From the NCBI GenBank assembly GCA_017642425.1, contig JAGCPB010000109.1, positions 1 through 64,000 on the forward strand: a stretch of DNA of 64,000 nucleotides, in the 5' to 3' direction. Shown in pieces: positions 52,155 through 60,485 of the stretch. Each line of letters starts with the position of its first letter. The stretch's first letter is position 1. Position numbers and translations under genes: made by a program. The DNA is from Bacteroidaceae bacterium. GTDB taxonomy: Bacteria > Bacteroidota > Bacteroidia > Bacteroidales > Bacteroidaceae. The notes beneath the pieces were generated by a model. It made no database searches. It had not been told where the DNA came from and saw only the letters and a program-made list of their open reading frames with translations.

Positions 52155-53588
52155 ATGTCCAGGAAGAGACGCGAACAGCCTATTATAGAGAATGTAATCA
52201 TAACCGGTGTAGCAGCCGAGGGTAAGTCACTTGTCCGTATCAACGACCTTGTGGTTTTTGTGCCGTTTGTTGTTCCCGGCGATGTTGTAGATCTAAAGAT
52301 TCTGAAGAAAAAGCACAGTTATGCCGAGGCGGTGGCCGTAAAGTTCCATAAACTGTCCGATGTCCGTGCTGTCCCGTTTTGCCGGCATTTCGGTATTTGC
52401 GGAGGCTGTAAATGGCAGAACCTTCCGTATGGGGAACAACTCCGTTTCAAACAGCAGCAGGTTGTTGACAGTCTTACCAGAATCGCCAAAGTTGAACTGC
52501 CTGAAGTGAACCCTATACTCGGGTCAGAGGAAACCGTCCGCTACCGGAACAAATTGGAGTATTCATTCAGTAATATGCGCTGGCTGACACAGGGGGAACT
52601 GGCCGAACTGGACAATCCGGATAACAATCTCCTTCGTAAGCAGCCGGGTCTGGGATTTCATATTCCCGGAGCTTTCGATAAGGTGTTGCATATAAGCGAA
52701 TGCTGGCTCCAGGACAATATATCCAACCTTATTCGCAATGCCGCTTACGCATACGCTGTTGAACATGGAATACCTTTCATAAACCTGCGTTCTCAAGAGG
52801 GTATCCTGCGCGACATGATGGTACGTGTGGTTACTACAGGCCAGATCATGGTTCTTGTACAGGCCAAGATAGAAACCCCTTTTCAGAATGAACAGTTCAT
52901 GGGACTTATGCAACATCTGTCCGACAGATTTCCGGAGATAACATCATTGCTTTATGTCATAAACAATAAATGCAATGACACTTTCGGTGACCTTGACGTC
53001 CATGTGTTCCGTGGTCAGGAGTTCATTTATGAGACAATGGAGAACCTCAGGTTCAAGATCGGCCCCAAGTCGTTTTTCCAGACCAACAGCCGTCAGGCAT
53101 ACCGGCTCTATTCTGTAGTGCGTCAATTTGCAGACCTCAAACCGGACGATGTGGTTTATGACCTATATACGGGAACAGGTACAATAGCCCAGTTCCTTTC
53201 AGCAGGTGCCCGGAAAGTTATAGGTATCGAATATGTGCCGGAGGCAATAGAGGATGCCAAGGTTAATGCTGCCCTGAACAAAATAGACAATACCGACTTT
53301 TTTGCCGGTGACATGAAGGATGTGCTTACTGCAGATTTCATCGCAGCCCATGGCGTTCCTGATGTTATAGTGACAGATCCTCCTCGTGCCGGGATGCATA
53401 AGGATGTGATTGATGTCATTCTGGCTGCTTCCCCAAAACGTATTGTATATGTCAGTTGTAATCCGGCAACACAGGCTCGTGACATTGCAATTCTGGACCA
53501 GAATTATAAGGTCATTGCAGTGCAACCAGTCGATATGTTCCCCCACACTCAACATGTAGAGGTGGTAACTCTTCTCCAGAAACGCTGA
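52155..53588 (+). CDS. rlmD: 23S rRNA (uracil-5-)-methyltransferase, RumA/RlmD type
   Basis: AdoMet-dependent RNA m5U methyltransferase of 477 residues. An N-terminal TRAM domain (IITGVAAEGKSLVRINDLVVFVP, split at the middle) is followed by the [4Fe-4S] cysteines C76, C82 and C85 in FCRHFGICGGCKWQNL and a fourth in SECWLQ. The Rossmann core has DLYTGTGTIAQFLS and VTDPPRAGMHK, and the nucleophile Cys is in VSCNPATQARD with a late Glu in HTQHVEVV. Bacteroidota often have two such genes; position 1939 or 747 specificity cannot be told from sequence, so the symbol is by family only. Confidence 0.88.
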   Translation: MSRKRREQPIIENVIITGVAAEGKSLVRINDLVVFVPFVVPGDVVDLKILKKKHSYAEAVAVKFHKLSDVRAVPFCRHFGICGGCKWQNLPYGEQLRFKQQQVVDSLTRIAKVELPEVNPILGSEETVRYRNKLEYSFSNMRWLTQGELAELDNPDNNLLRKQPGLGFHIPGAFDKVLHISECWLQDNISNLIRNAAYAYAVEHGIPFINLRSQEGILRDMMVRVVTTGQIMVLVQAKIETPFQNEQFMGLMQHLSDRFPEITSLLYVINNKCNDTFGDLDVHVFRGQEFIYETMENLRFKIGPKSFFQTNSRQAYRLYSVVRQFADLKPDDVVYDLYTGTGTIAQFLSAGARKVIGIEYVPEAIEDAKVNAALNKIDNTDFFAGDMKDVLTADFIAAHGVPDVIVTDPPRAGMHKDVIDVILAASPKRIVYVSCNPATQARDIAILDQNYKVIAVQPVDMFPHTQHVEVVTLLQKR

Positions 53589-53634
53589 TTTACAATTGTT
53601 TGTCTTCTTGCAACGATATTGCAACACTTTTTTC

Positions 53635-53666
53635 TTGCACTGTCATGAAATGGCAGTGTATTTTTG
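53635..53666 (+). promoter_or_regulatory. Palindrome between possible -33 and -7 elements, or rlmD terminator
   Basis: Inverted repeat CACTGTCAT-GAA-ATGGCAGTG (53638-53658, one mismatch) directly precedes TATTTTTG (53659-53666). TTG is at 53635-53637. It can be read as a promoter with an operator in its spacer, or as a terminator hairpin with a short T-run for rlmD. The following gene starts 164 bp away; that leader has a second small inverted repeat (ATACG-N6-CGTAT, 53737-53752). Confidence 0.45.
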
Positions 53667-53829
53667 CCTTGTGATTTCTGTCAAAAAGTAATAAGGATAG
53701 AAAAAATGTTAAGAATAAACACCTCGATTTAACCATATACGTCAAAACGTATCAAAATAACAGCATAGAGATATGGATACATTCATTAACAACAGAACCA
53801 GTTTAAAAACAGATTCATTTGGTCCGATT

Positions 53830-54282
53830 ATGAAAAGATTTGTATTGATGGCTTCTTTCGTGTTACTGACGAACGTCCTGTTCGCTCAGTCTGCCTCAGA
53901 TTCCAATAATGGTTCCGCCAAGAAAACAGAAGATGTTATTACACAGCCGGAATTTAAAGGAGGTATTGAAAAGATGTATGAGTATATTTCCAACAATTTC
54001 GTTTATCCCGAGGAAGCGCAGAAACGTTCTGTCAATGGTAAAATGGAGGTTGAGTTTACGGTAGAAAAATCGGGAGATATAACTTACGTCGGTATTCTGA
54101 AGGGACTTGATTATTCAATCGATGAAGAAGTTCTAAGGCTTCTTAAGGCTATGCCTCGTTGGACTCCGGCAACAAAGAACGGGGTTCCGGTAAGATATAA
54201 GGTTTCAATGCCCATAACAATCCGTGCTTCAAGAAAGGGACAGAGATCAAGCCAGCAGCTGATGAAATATGATGAACAATGA
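53830..54282 (+). CDS. Secreted TonB C-terminal domain protein
   Basis: Protein of 150 residues from the ATG that starts a clear signal peptide (MKRFVLMASFVLLTNVLFAQ). The mature part is one TonB C-terminal domain: PEFKGGIEKMYEYISNNFVYPEEAQ, the strand GKMEVEFTVEKSGDI and the end RWTPATKNGVPVRYKVSMPI, the usual layout of PF03544-type domains in Bacteroidota. It lacks the membrane anchor and proline-rich spacer of a true TonB and no ExbB/ExbD is near, so it may work as a periplasmic partner or be a degenerate energy transducer. An ATG 19 codons upstream (53773) would put the signal sequence inside the chain and is less likely. Confidence 0.82.
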   Translation: MKRFVLMASFVLLTNVLFAQSASDSNNGSAKKTEDVITQPEFKGGIEKMYEYISNNFVYPEEAQKRSVNGKMEVEFTVEKSGDITYVGILKGLDYSIDEEVLRLLKAMPRWTPATKNGVPVRYKVSMPITIRASRKGQRSSQQLMKYDEQ

Positions 54283-54353
54283 TAATGAATGACTGACATT
54301 AACAATTCAGTTCGTTGTTCGTCATATATGTAGAATACTAAAAGAGTTTTGTT

Positions 54354-54851
54354 ATGAAAAAGATGATTATTCCGTTGGCAACCTTCGCATTATTGTTTTG
54401 CGGTTGCGGTGATGTCTATAGAACATATGAGACATATGAGATAGTTAAGCCTGGTGTTGACATGTATACCGTAAATCTTACTATTCCACAGAATACGGAA
54501 TGGTTTGAAAGTGGAACTGAAGGCTATGAAGGTTACTATGTTTACAGACAGTTTGAGATTGACCAGATAACACAAGAGGTGTTTAAAGACGGTGCAGTTC
54601 TTGTTTATTTGGTAAACCAGTTGATTGATCTGGAGACAAAAAAGCCTTATTACGTTGATAATATACTTCCGTATGTGCATTCAAGGGATATATATGACAA
54701 TAATGACAATTTCTTCCAGATTATTCAGAATGTCAGATATGAAGTTGAGCCAGGGCTTTTGACTATTATCGTAGAATGGGCAGACAATGTATTCTGTCCT
54801 TTGGATAAAATGGACTTCAAGGTCTGTATCTTGTCTCCCGGAGCCAAATGA
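54354..54851 (+). CDS. Lipoprotein of unknown function
   Basis: Protein of 165 residues with a lipobox-containing signal (MKKMIIPLATFALLFCGCGD). The mature part is rich in Tyr, Asp and Val and looks all-beta, with no motif I can name. It starts 71 bp after the TonB-C gene and ends in a strong terminator, so the two may form a small unit. Base composition is lower in GC than most of the window (many AT-rich codons), which may point to recent acquisition or relaxed codon use. Confidence 0.72.
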   Translation: MKKMIIPLATFALLFCGCGDVYRTYETYEIVKPGVDMYTVNLTIPQNTEWFESGTEGYEGYYVYRQFEIDQITQEVFKDGAVLVYLVNQLIDLETKKPYYVDNILPYVHSRDIYDNNDNFFQIIQNVRYEVEPGLLTIIVEWADNVFCPLDKMDFKVCILSPGAK

Positions 54852-54875
54852 CGATGAGTATGATATGAATAAAAG

Positions 54876-54896
54876 AACCGCGAAAGCGGTTTTTTT
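54876..54896 (+). terminator. Terminator of the lipoprotein gene
   Basis: AACCGC-GAAA-GCGGTT followed by a run of T; the loop is a stable GNRA tetraloop. The T-run overlaps the last codon of the convergent FHA gene. Confidence 0.9.
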
Positions 54897-55419
54897 ATTT
54901 TTCCGGGGCCTGGAGTATTATGGTTGTTGCACCAAGAGTGATAATAGCTCCGTCTTCTATGACAACCCTTTCCCTGTCTCCAAGTATGCGGTTGAACAGG
55001 AAAGTTCCCGTCAGGCTGGGAAAGTCTTTCAGAGTGTAGATTATATCTCCAGATTGCTCTTTCTTGACCGTGATAACGCAGTGACGCCTGTCCATGCTGC
55101 GGTCATTGGTGTCGATGGGGATTGTTATGTTGTCGCCCGGGTTGTAACGTCCAATGACGTTTTCTCCCTCATGCAAGGCAAAATTCTGTCTGAAACCGAA
55201 CACATTTTCCACAACCGTTATTGAGCCGAACCCGATGTCGTTTATCTCCTGTTTGCGGTCGGCATCTTTCTGGGTTGCAGCCAGTTTGCTTGTCCCTATG
55301 CGTATCCTGAACTGTTTCCGGCAGTTTTCACACTCAAACACAAGTGATTGCCCCTCATTGTAAAGAGTCTCATCGAAAGTGTTGTAGTGGTCACATTTGG
55401 GACAGCGTACGCGTTTCAT
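54895..55419 (-). CDS. FHA-domain protein with N-terminal zinc ribbon
   Basis: Protein of 174 residues. The N-terminus has a CxxC...CxxC ribbon (C6, C9, C30, C33: RCPKCDHYN and FECENCRK), and the C-terminal half is a forkhead-associated domain that would bind phosphothreonine peptides: GENVIGRYNPGDNITIPI, RSMDRRHCVITV and the late GTFLFNRILG. The start at 55419 (MKRVRCPKCD) was chosen because the 30 residues upstream run into the rnpB 3' end. No Ser/Thr kinase gene is in the window, so the partner is unknown. Stop codon sits inside the T-run of the neighbouring terminator. Confidence 0.83.
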   Translation of the reverse strand: MKRVRCPKCDHYNTFDETLYNEGQSLVFECENCRKQFRIRIGTSKLAATQKDADRKQEINDIGFGSITVVENVFGFRQNFALHEGENVIGRYNPGDNITIPIDTNDRSMDRRHCVITVKKEQSGDIIYTLKDFPSLTGTFLFNRILGDRERVVIEDGAIITLGATTIILQAPEK

Positions 55420-55449
55420 TATATATATAGTAATGTTTGATGTCATAAA

Positions 55450-55816
55450 AAAGCTGACCTGTAAGCCGGGTTCTGTAAGGTCGGTACATGTACCTTCCCT
55501 GTCTGCCATTAATCTTGACCTGCCGTTACCGGACAGGCTCCGTGATCTCAGATCACGCGCGTTCTACCCTCCGGCTCAGGCGAGCAGCCCTCTGACGCCG
55601 GTATACATGAACTTGCAACTTCCAAGGCGCACAGCACCTGTGTCACCACAGGACTGGTGGGCTCTTACCCCGCCTTCTCACCCTTGCCTTGCGGCGGTTG
55701 TTTTCTTCTGCGCTTATCAGCCGTTGCCGACTGCTTCCCGTTAGGAAGTGGAATGCTCTGTGTCGCCCGGACTTTCCTCAGCCCCCGATGGGACAGCGGC
55801 AGACCGGTCAGCTTTC
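55450..55816 (-). ncRNA. rnpB: RNase P RNA (class A)
   Basis: Catalytic RNA that matures tRNA 5' ends. On the minus strand the 5' part carries the universal GAGGAAAGTCCGGGC block and the 3' part ends with ACAGAACCCGGCTTA and GGTCAGCTTTTTT. The ends AGCTGACC and GGTCAGCT pair as P1, and the T-run acts as terminator. Length is about 367 nt, normal for this phylum. Several open frames cross this region on both strands and are shadows. A -7 element lies just upstream of the 5' end. Confidence 0.96.
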
Positions 55817-55822
55817 GGACTG

Positions 55823-55830
55823 CAAAAGTA
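55823..55830 (-). promoter_or_regulatory. -7 element of rnpB
   Basis: TACTTTTG on the minus strand, about 7 bp before the predicted 5' end of RNase P RNA. No clear -33 partner. Confidence 0.65.
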
Positions 55831-55937
55831 CTTATTATTTCCTCATAATAATCTGTTGACCGCCATAATTAACAGATCTGCGTCTTGAAAATCAAAAAAA
55901 TAAGGAAGTTTATTTTTCTACTTCTCTACGCATGCAC

Positions 55938-55945
55938 TATCTTTG
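55938..55945 (+). promoter_or_regulatory. -7 element of the C1 peptidase gene
   Basis: TATCTTTG, which excludes the in-frame ATG at 55932 as a start and predicts a leader of about 15 nt to the ATG at 55968. Confidence 0.6.
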
Positions 55946-55967
55946 CATTTCAATAATGAAAAAGGAT

Positions 55968-57344
55968 ATGAGAAAGACGTTTTTGCTTTTGCTTGCATTC
56001 GGTTGTTTGTCTCTTTCCGCCCAAAACAAAGGTGGAATTACCGACAGTATGCTTGACCAGATCCGAAAGGGCTATAGTGATACGCCAGCAGAGAAAGCTG
56101 TCCGTAATGCGCTTGCCGGTCAGTCTATTGCAACGTTGGCGGTTAATGCCGATAATCTGGCTATGATTGATACACATTTCTCCAACAAGGTTACTACCAA
56201 AGGTATTACCAATCAGAAATCGTCTGGTCGCTGCTGGTTGTTTACAGGTCTGAATGTATTGAGAGCCAAAATGATAACAACTCATGATCTTGGCGAGTTC
56301 GAGTTTTCTCAGAACTATTGCTCATTCTATGATCTGCTTGAAAAATCAAATCTTTTCCTTCAGGCCATAATTGATACCCGTTCCAAACCGGTCGATGACC
56401 GTGAGGTTGACTGGCTGTTTGAGAACCCGATAGGAGACGGTGGACAGTTTACCGGTGTCTCCAATCTGATAATGAAATACGGAGTAGTACCTAAGGATGT
56501 AATGCCTGAGACATATCAGAGCAACAATACGTCCGAGATGCGTTCCATCCTTTCGCAGAAACTGCGTCAGTTCGGACTTGAGTTAAGGGAACTGAAACCC
56601 GCCGATGCCTCAGGGCGTAAGGTAGAGATGCTTACTGAGATTTACGGTATACTGGTAAAATGCCTTGGAGTACCTCCTACGGAGTTCGAATGGGCTCGCT
56701 ACGATTCCAGGGGCAAATTCGTGAGTCGCAAGACTTATACTCCAAAGAGTTTCTATGATGAATTTGTAGGTCAGGATCTGGAAAACAATTACGTTATGTT
56801 CATGAACGATCCTGTCAGGGAGTATTACAAGACCTATGAAATTGAGTATGACCGTCATGTCTATGACGGCGACAACTGGGTTTATGTCAATCTCCCCATT
56901 GACCGTATCAAGGAGATGGCTATCGCATCTATTAAGGATAATACAGCATTGTATTTCTCATGTGATGTGAAAAAGTATCTCAACTCAGACAACGGGACAT
57001 TGGATTTGGCCAATATGGATTATGCCTCATTGTTCAATACACAGTTCCCAATGGACAAGAAACAGCGTGTACAGACACATGCAAGCGGCTCATCGCATGC
57101 CATGACGCTGATGGCTGTTGATTTGGATGATTCCGGAGTGCCCGGGAAATGGATGGTAGAGAACAGTTGGGGCAATACATCAGGTTATAAAGGTTTCCTT
57201 ATAATGACCGATGAGTGGTTCAATGAATATATGTTCCGCCTGGTTGTTGAGAAGAAATATGTGCCTGATGATATCCTCAAGTTGTTGGATAAGAAACCTC
57301 AGAAACTGCCTGCATGGGATCCCATGTTTCTTCCTGAAGAATAA
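55968..57344 (+). CDS. pepC: C1 cysteine aminopeptidase, PepC/bleomycin hydrolase family
   Basis: Papain-fold exopeptidase of 458 residues. Catalytic Cys is C89 in SSGRCWLFTGLNVLRA, His is in ASGSSHAMTLMAVD and Asn in VENSWGNTSGYKG, with the oxyanion Gln in ITNQKSSG. Unlike cytosolic PepC from other phyla it has a signal peptide (MRKTFLLLLAFGCLSLSAQ), so it probably acts in the periplasm or outside. The C-terminus is PKQLPAW-like and does not show the autoprocessed Ala tail of bleomycin hydrolase. An ATG four codons upstream is also possible. A gap of 24 bp separates it from the M16 peptidase gene, which suggests a peptidase operon. Confidence 0.93.
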   Translation: MRKTFLLLLAFGCLSLSAQNKGGITDSMLDQIRKGYSDTPAEKAVRNALAGQSIATLAVNADNLAMIDTHFSNKVTTKGITNQKSSGRCWLFTGLNVLRAKMITTHDLGEFEFSQNYCSFYDLLEKSNLFLQAIIDTRSKPVDDREVDWLFENPIGDGGQFTGVSNLIMKYGVVPKDVMPETYQSNNTSEMRSILSQKLRQFGLELRELKPADASGRKVEMLTEIYGILVKCLGVPPTEFEWARYDSRGKFVSRKTYTPKSFYDEFVGQDLENNYVMFMNDPVREYYKTYEIEYDRHVYDGDNWVYVNLPIDRIKEMAIASIKDNTALYFSCDVKKYLNSDNGTLDLANMDYASLFNTQFPMDKKQRVQTHASGSSHAMTLMAVDLDDSGVPGKWMVENSWGNTSGYKGFLIMTDEWFNEYMFRLVVEKKYVPDDILKLLDKKPQKLPAWDPMFLPEE

Positions 57345-57368
57345 AAATGTTCTAAATCACATAATTAA

Positions 57369-60269
57369 ATGAAAAAACTATCATTGTTTGCCGTTGCAGT
57401 TCTGATGCTGCTCGGCATAGTGTCTTGTTCCAAGTATGAAACCGTCAAGGGTGACCCCATGAAGGTGAAGATTTATACCCTTGACAATGGTCTTAAGGTT
57501 TATATGAGTGTGAACAAGGAACAGCCCAGACTCCAGACTTACATAGCAGTTCGTAACGGTGGAAAGAACGATCCCTCCGATAATACGGGACTGGCACATT
57601 ATCTGGAGCACATCATGTTCAAGGGTTCAGAGAGTTTCGGCACATCTGACTATGCAGCGGAGAAACCTCTGCTTGATCAGATTGAAGAGCAGTTCAACAT
57701 CTATCGTACAAAAACCGATCCCCAGGAACGTTTGGCTATATATCATATCATAGACAGTCTGAGTTATGCCGCATCGGAGATTGCTATTCCCAATGAGTAT
57801 GACAAGCTGATGTCGATGATCGGATCACAGGGTACAAATGCCTTTACTTCAGAGGATCTGACATGCTATCAGGAGAATATACCGTCAAACCAGATTGACA
57901 ACTGGGCCCGTATCCAGGCCGACCGTTTCCGTAACCTGGTTATCCGCGGATTCCACACAGAGTTGGAGGCCGTTTATGAGGAATACAACATGTATCTCAA
58001 TGAGGACGCCGAGAATGCAATCTATGCTATGGATTCAGTTCTTTACAAACATCATCCTTATGGCCTGCAGCAGGTTATTGGTACACAGGAGCATCTTAAG
58101 AATCCCTCTATCAGTGCCATCAAGAAACAGAAATCCACAATGTATGTTCCCAATAACATTGCCATATGCGTGTCAGGTGATTTTGATCCCGATGAGTTTG
58201 TGGCTATAATTGAGAAATATTTCGGCACATGGGAACCCAATCCGGCTCTTCCGGAGTTCAAATATGAGCCTGAAGAGGCATTGACATCTGCTGTGGTAAA
58301 ACATGTATATGGCAATGAGTCTGACTTCCTGCTATTTGGCTGGCGTTGTCCTGGTGAAAAAGACAAGGAGAGTGAGATAGCTGGAATAGTTGAGGCTATT
58401 CTTACAAACGGCAAGGCCGGTTTGATAGATCTTGATCTGAATCAGCAGCAAAAGGTACTGTATGCAGGTTCACAGATTTATGATCGTATTGACTATTCTG
58501 ATTTTCTGATTCAGGGCTATCCTAAGGATGGCCAGTCTATGGATGAGGTTAGGGCTCTGATTTTGGCCGAGGTTGCAAAACTGCGCACAGGTGATTTTGA
58601 TGAATCACTTATTGAGGCTGCAATTGCCAACATCAAGCTTGGTAAGATGCGTCAGTTGGAATCAAACAGCAGTCGCGCCATGATGATGGTAAATTCATTT
58701 ATCAAGAAGTCAGATTGGGCTGATGAGGTTCATGAACTTGATCGTCTTTCCAAGATTACTAAGGCTGATGTAATGAAGTGGGCTGAAAAATATCTGTCAG
58801 ACAATTCTTATGTGGTCGTATATAAGCATCAGGGTGTTAATCCCAAGAACAATAAGATTATTGCTCCTGCCATCACTCCAATTGCCACCAACCGTGACAA
58901 GCAGAGTGCATTCCTGACAGAGATATCTGAGGCTGCAGTCGCTCCTATTGAACCTGTATTCGTTGATTATGAGAAGGATCTTTCCAAGTCAGAGTTCAGC
59001 AAGGATATCGAGATGCTTTACAAGAAGAATGAGAACAATGACATTGTAACAGCAACATTCCGTTTTGATATAGGCAAGAGTACCAATCCGGCTTTGGGGG
59101 TTGCCTTTGAATATCTCTCATATCTGGGCACACCTACCCGTAGCGCCGAGGAGATTGCTCTTCAGGAGTACATGATTGCCGGTAATCACAGTTTTAATGT
59201 CGGTGACAACACGTTTACGTTCTCAGTGAACGGCTTGGCTGAGAATCTGGGCCAGATGCTTGATATCGTGGAGGATTTGATGCTCAATGCCGTTCCGGAT
59301 GAGGATATTCTTGAGAATCTCAAGCAGGATGAACTTATGGCACGTCAGATGTCCAAGGCAAATCAGAACAGTTGTTCACGTGCATTGAACAGTTACGTGA
59401 TGTACGGTGCTGAGTATATAAAGTCAATGACACTGTCAAATGAGCAGGTGATGGCTCTCACTTCCGATGATTTGCTCTCAGCTGTTAAGGATATTCTAAA
59501 AAAGCAGCATACTGTTCTGTTCTACGGACCTCAGGATGAGGCTCAGGCCAAGAGCGTTATTGCCAATCATCACAAGTATTCTGACAATCCGGAGAAACTT
59601 GTCAGGAAGTATACACGCAAACAGATCGTTTCAGAGCCCAAGGTGTTTATCGCTCCTTATGATTCCCGCCAGTTCAACTACATCCAATATTCGGATCGTG
59701 GAGAGAAGTTCTCAATTGATGATGTTCCTGCCATTGAACTTTTCAATGAATATTTTGGCGGTGGAATGAACACCATTGTATTCCAGGAGATGCGTGAGGC
59801 GAGGGCGCTTGCATATAGTGCAAGTGCATATCTGTCATCCCCTTCGTATTTGGATGATACATACTGCTTCTATGCCCGAATCGGTTCACAGAATGACAAG
59901 TTAAAGGCAGCAGTTGAGGCTTTTGACTTGATAATAAATGATATGCCTAAGTCTGACAAGTCTTTCCAGATTGCCAAAACAGGTCTGGAATCTGTGCTTC
60001 GAACCAACCGCACTACCGGAATATCCGTTCTGAACAGTTATCTTAACGCCAAGGAACTTGGCCTGACAGAACCTCTCGCCAAGAAGGTTTATGACAATCT
60101 GTCAGACATGACAATGGCTGACATCGTCGCCTGCCAGCAAAAGTGGATAAAGGGACGTACCTACATTTATGGTATCCTTGGCGACAACAAGGATCTGGAT
60201 ATCAATTACCTTAAGACTCTTGGTACTGTCAAACAGGTATCTTTGGACGAAATATTCGGTTACGAATAA
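57369..60269 (+). CDS. M16 zinc peptidase (pitrilysin family), lipoprotein
   Basis: Two-lobed M16 peptidase of 966 residues with a lipobox (LLGIVSCSKYE). The inverted zinc motif H77-Y-L-E80-H81 lies in GLAHYLEHIMFKG with the distal Glu in ELEAVYEEYNMY. The second half is an inactive M16 repeat without the HxxEH motif but with the R-Y-like region YFGGGMNTIVFQEMREARALAYS. Such outer-membrane or periplasmic lipoproteins degrade small peptides. It has an insertion near 105-120 (QIEEQFNIYRTKTDPQ) between helix segments. It follows the C1 peptidase and ends in a strong terminator. Confidence 0.94.
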   Translation: MKKLSLFAVAVLMLLGIVSCSKYETVKGDPMKVKIYTLDNGLKVYMSVNKEQPRLQTYIAVRNGGKNDPSDNTGLAHYLEHIMFKGSESFGTSDYAAEKPLLDQIEEQFNIYRTKTDPQERLAIYHIIDSLSYAASEIAIPNEYDKLMSMIGSQGTNAFTSEDLTCYQENIPSNQIDNWARIQADRFRNLVIRGFHTELEAVYEEYNMYLNEDAENAIYAMDSVLYKHHPYGLQQVIGTQEHLKNPSISAIKKQKSTMYVPNNIAICVSGDFDPDEFVAIIEKYFGTWEPNPALPEFKYEPEEALTSAVVKHVYGNESDFLLFGWRCPGEKDKESEIAGIVEAILTNGKAGLIDLDLNQQQKVLYAGSQIYDRIDYSDFLIQGYPKDGQSMDEVRALILAEVAKLRTGDFDESLIEAAIANIKLGKMRQLESNSSRAMMMVNSFIKKSDWADEVHELDRLSKITKADVMKWAEKYLSDNSYVVVYKHQGVNPKNNKIIAPAITPIATNRDKQSAFLTEISEAAVAPIEPVFVDYEKDLSKSEFSKDIEMLYKKNENNDIVTATFRFDIGKSTNPALGVAFEYLSYLGTPTRSAEEIALQEYMIAGNHSFNVGDNTFTFSVNGLAENLGQMLDIVEDLMLNAVPDEDILENLKQDELMARQMSKANQNSCSRALNSYVMYGAEYIKSMTLSNEQVMALTSDDLLSAVKDILKKQHTVLFYGPQDEAQAKSVIANHHKYSDNPEKLVRKYTRKQIVSEPKVFIAPYDSRQFNYIQYSDRGEKFSIDDVPAIELFNEYFGGGMNTIVFQEMREARALAYSASAYLSSPSYLDDTYCFYARIGSQNDKLKAAVEAFDLIINDMPKSDKSFQIAKTGLESVLRTNRTTGISVLNSYLNAKELGLTEPLAKKVYDNLSDMTMADIVACQQKWIKGRTYIYGILGDNKDLDINYLKTLGTVKQVSLDEIFGYE

Positions 60270-60289
60270 TGATATAGTACTTTATTTGG

Positions 60290-60325
60290 CGGGCAGGCAT
60301 TTGTATGTCCTGCCCGTCTTTTTTC
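60290..60325 (+). terminator. Terminator of the peptidase operon
   Basis: CGGGCAGG (60290-60297) / CCTGCCCG (60309-60316) with an 11-nt loop and then TCTTTTTTC, 20 bp after the M16 gene stop. Confidence 0.9.
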
Positions 60326-60422
60326 TGCTTTTGTATATATCTTAATATGTTAAATTGGATCTTTTATGGTTAATAATTGGCAAAAGTTGGTCATTTAATG
60401 TAACATTGGCTCGATAGTTGTA

Positions 60423-60430
60423 TATATTTG
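60423..60430 (+). promoter_or_regulatory. -7 element of the HtrA gene
   Basis: TATATTTG 55 bp before the ATG, in an A/T-rich stretch. There is no TTTG at 19 bp upstream, so activation or another sigma factor is possible. AGGAGG-like AGGAGGATTG directly before the start is an unusually good ribosome-binding site for this phylum. Confidence 0.5.
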
Positions 60431-60485
60431 AATAGTGAAAGTGTTAATGCGAACCAATTAATTAACTAAAATAGGAGGATTGACT

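Noticed and set aside
55397..55848. Plus-strand frames of 115 and 63 codons
   Set aside because: They cross the RNase P RNA gene on the opposite strand; the conserved RNase P blocks explain the sequence.
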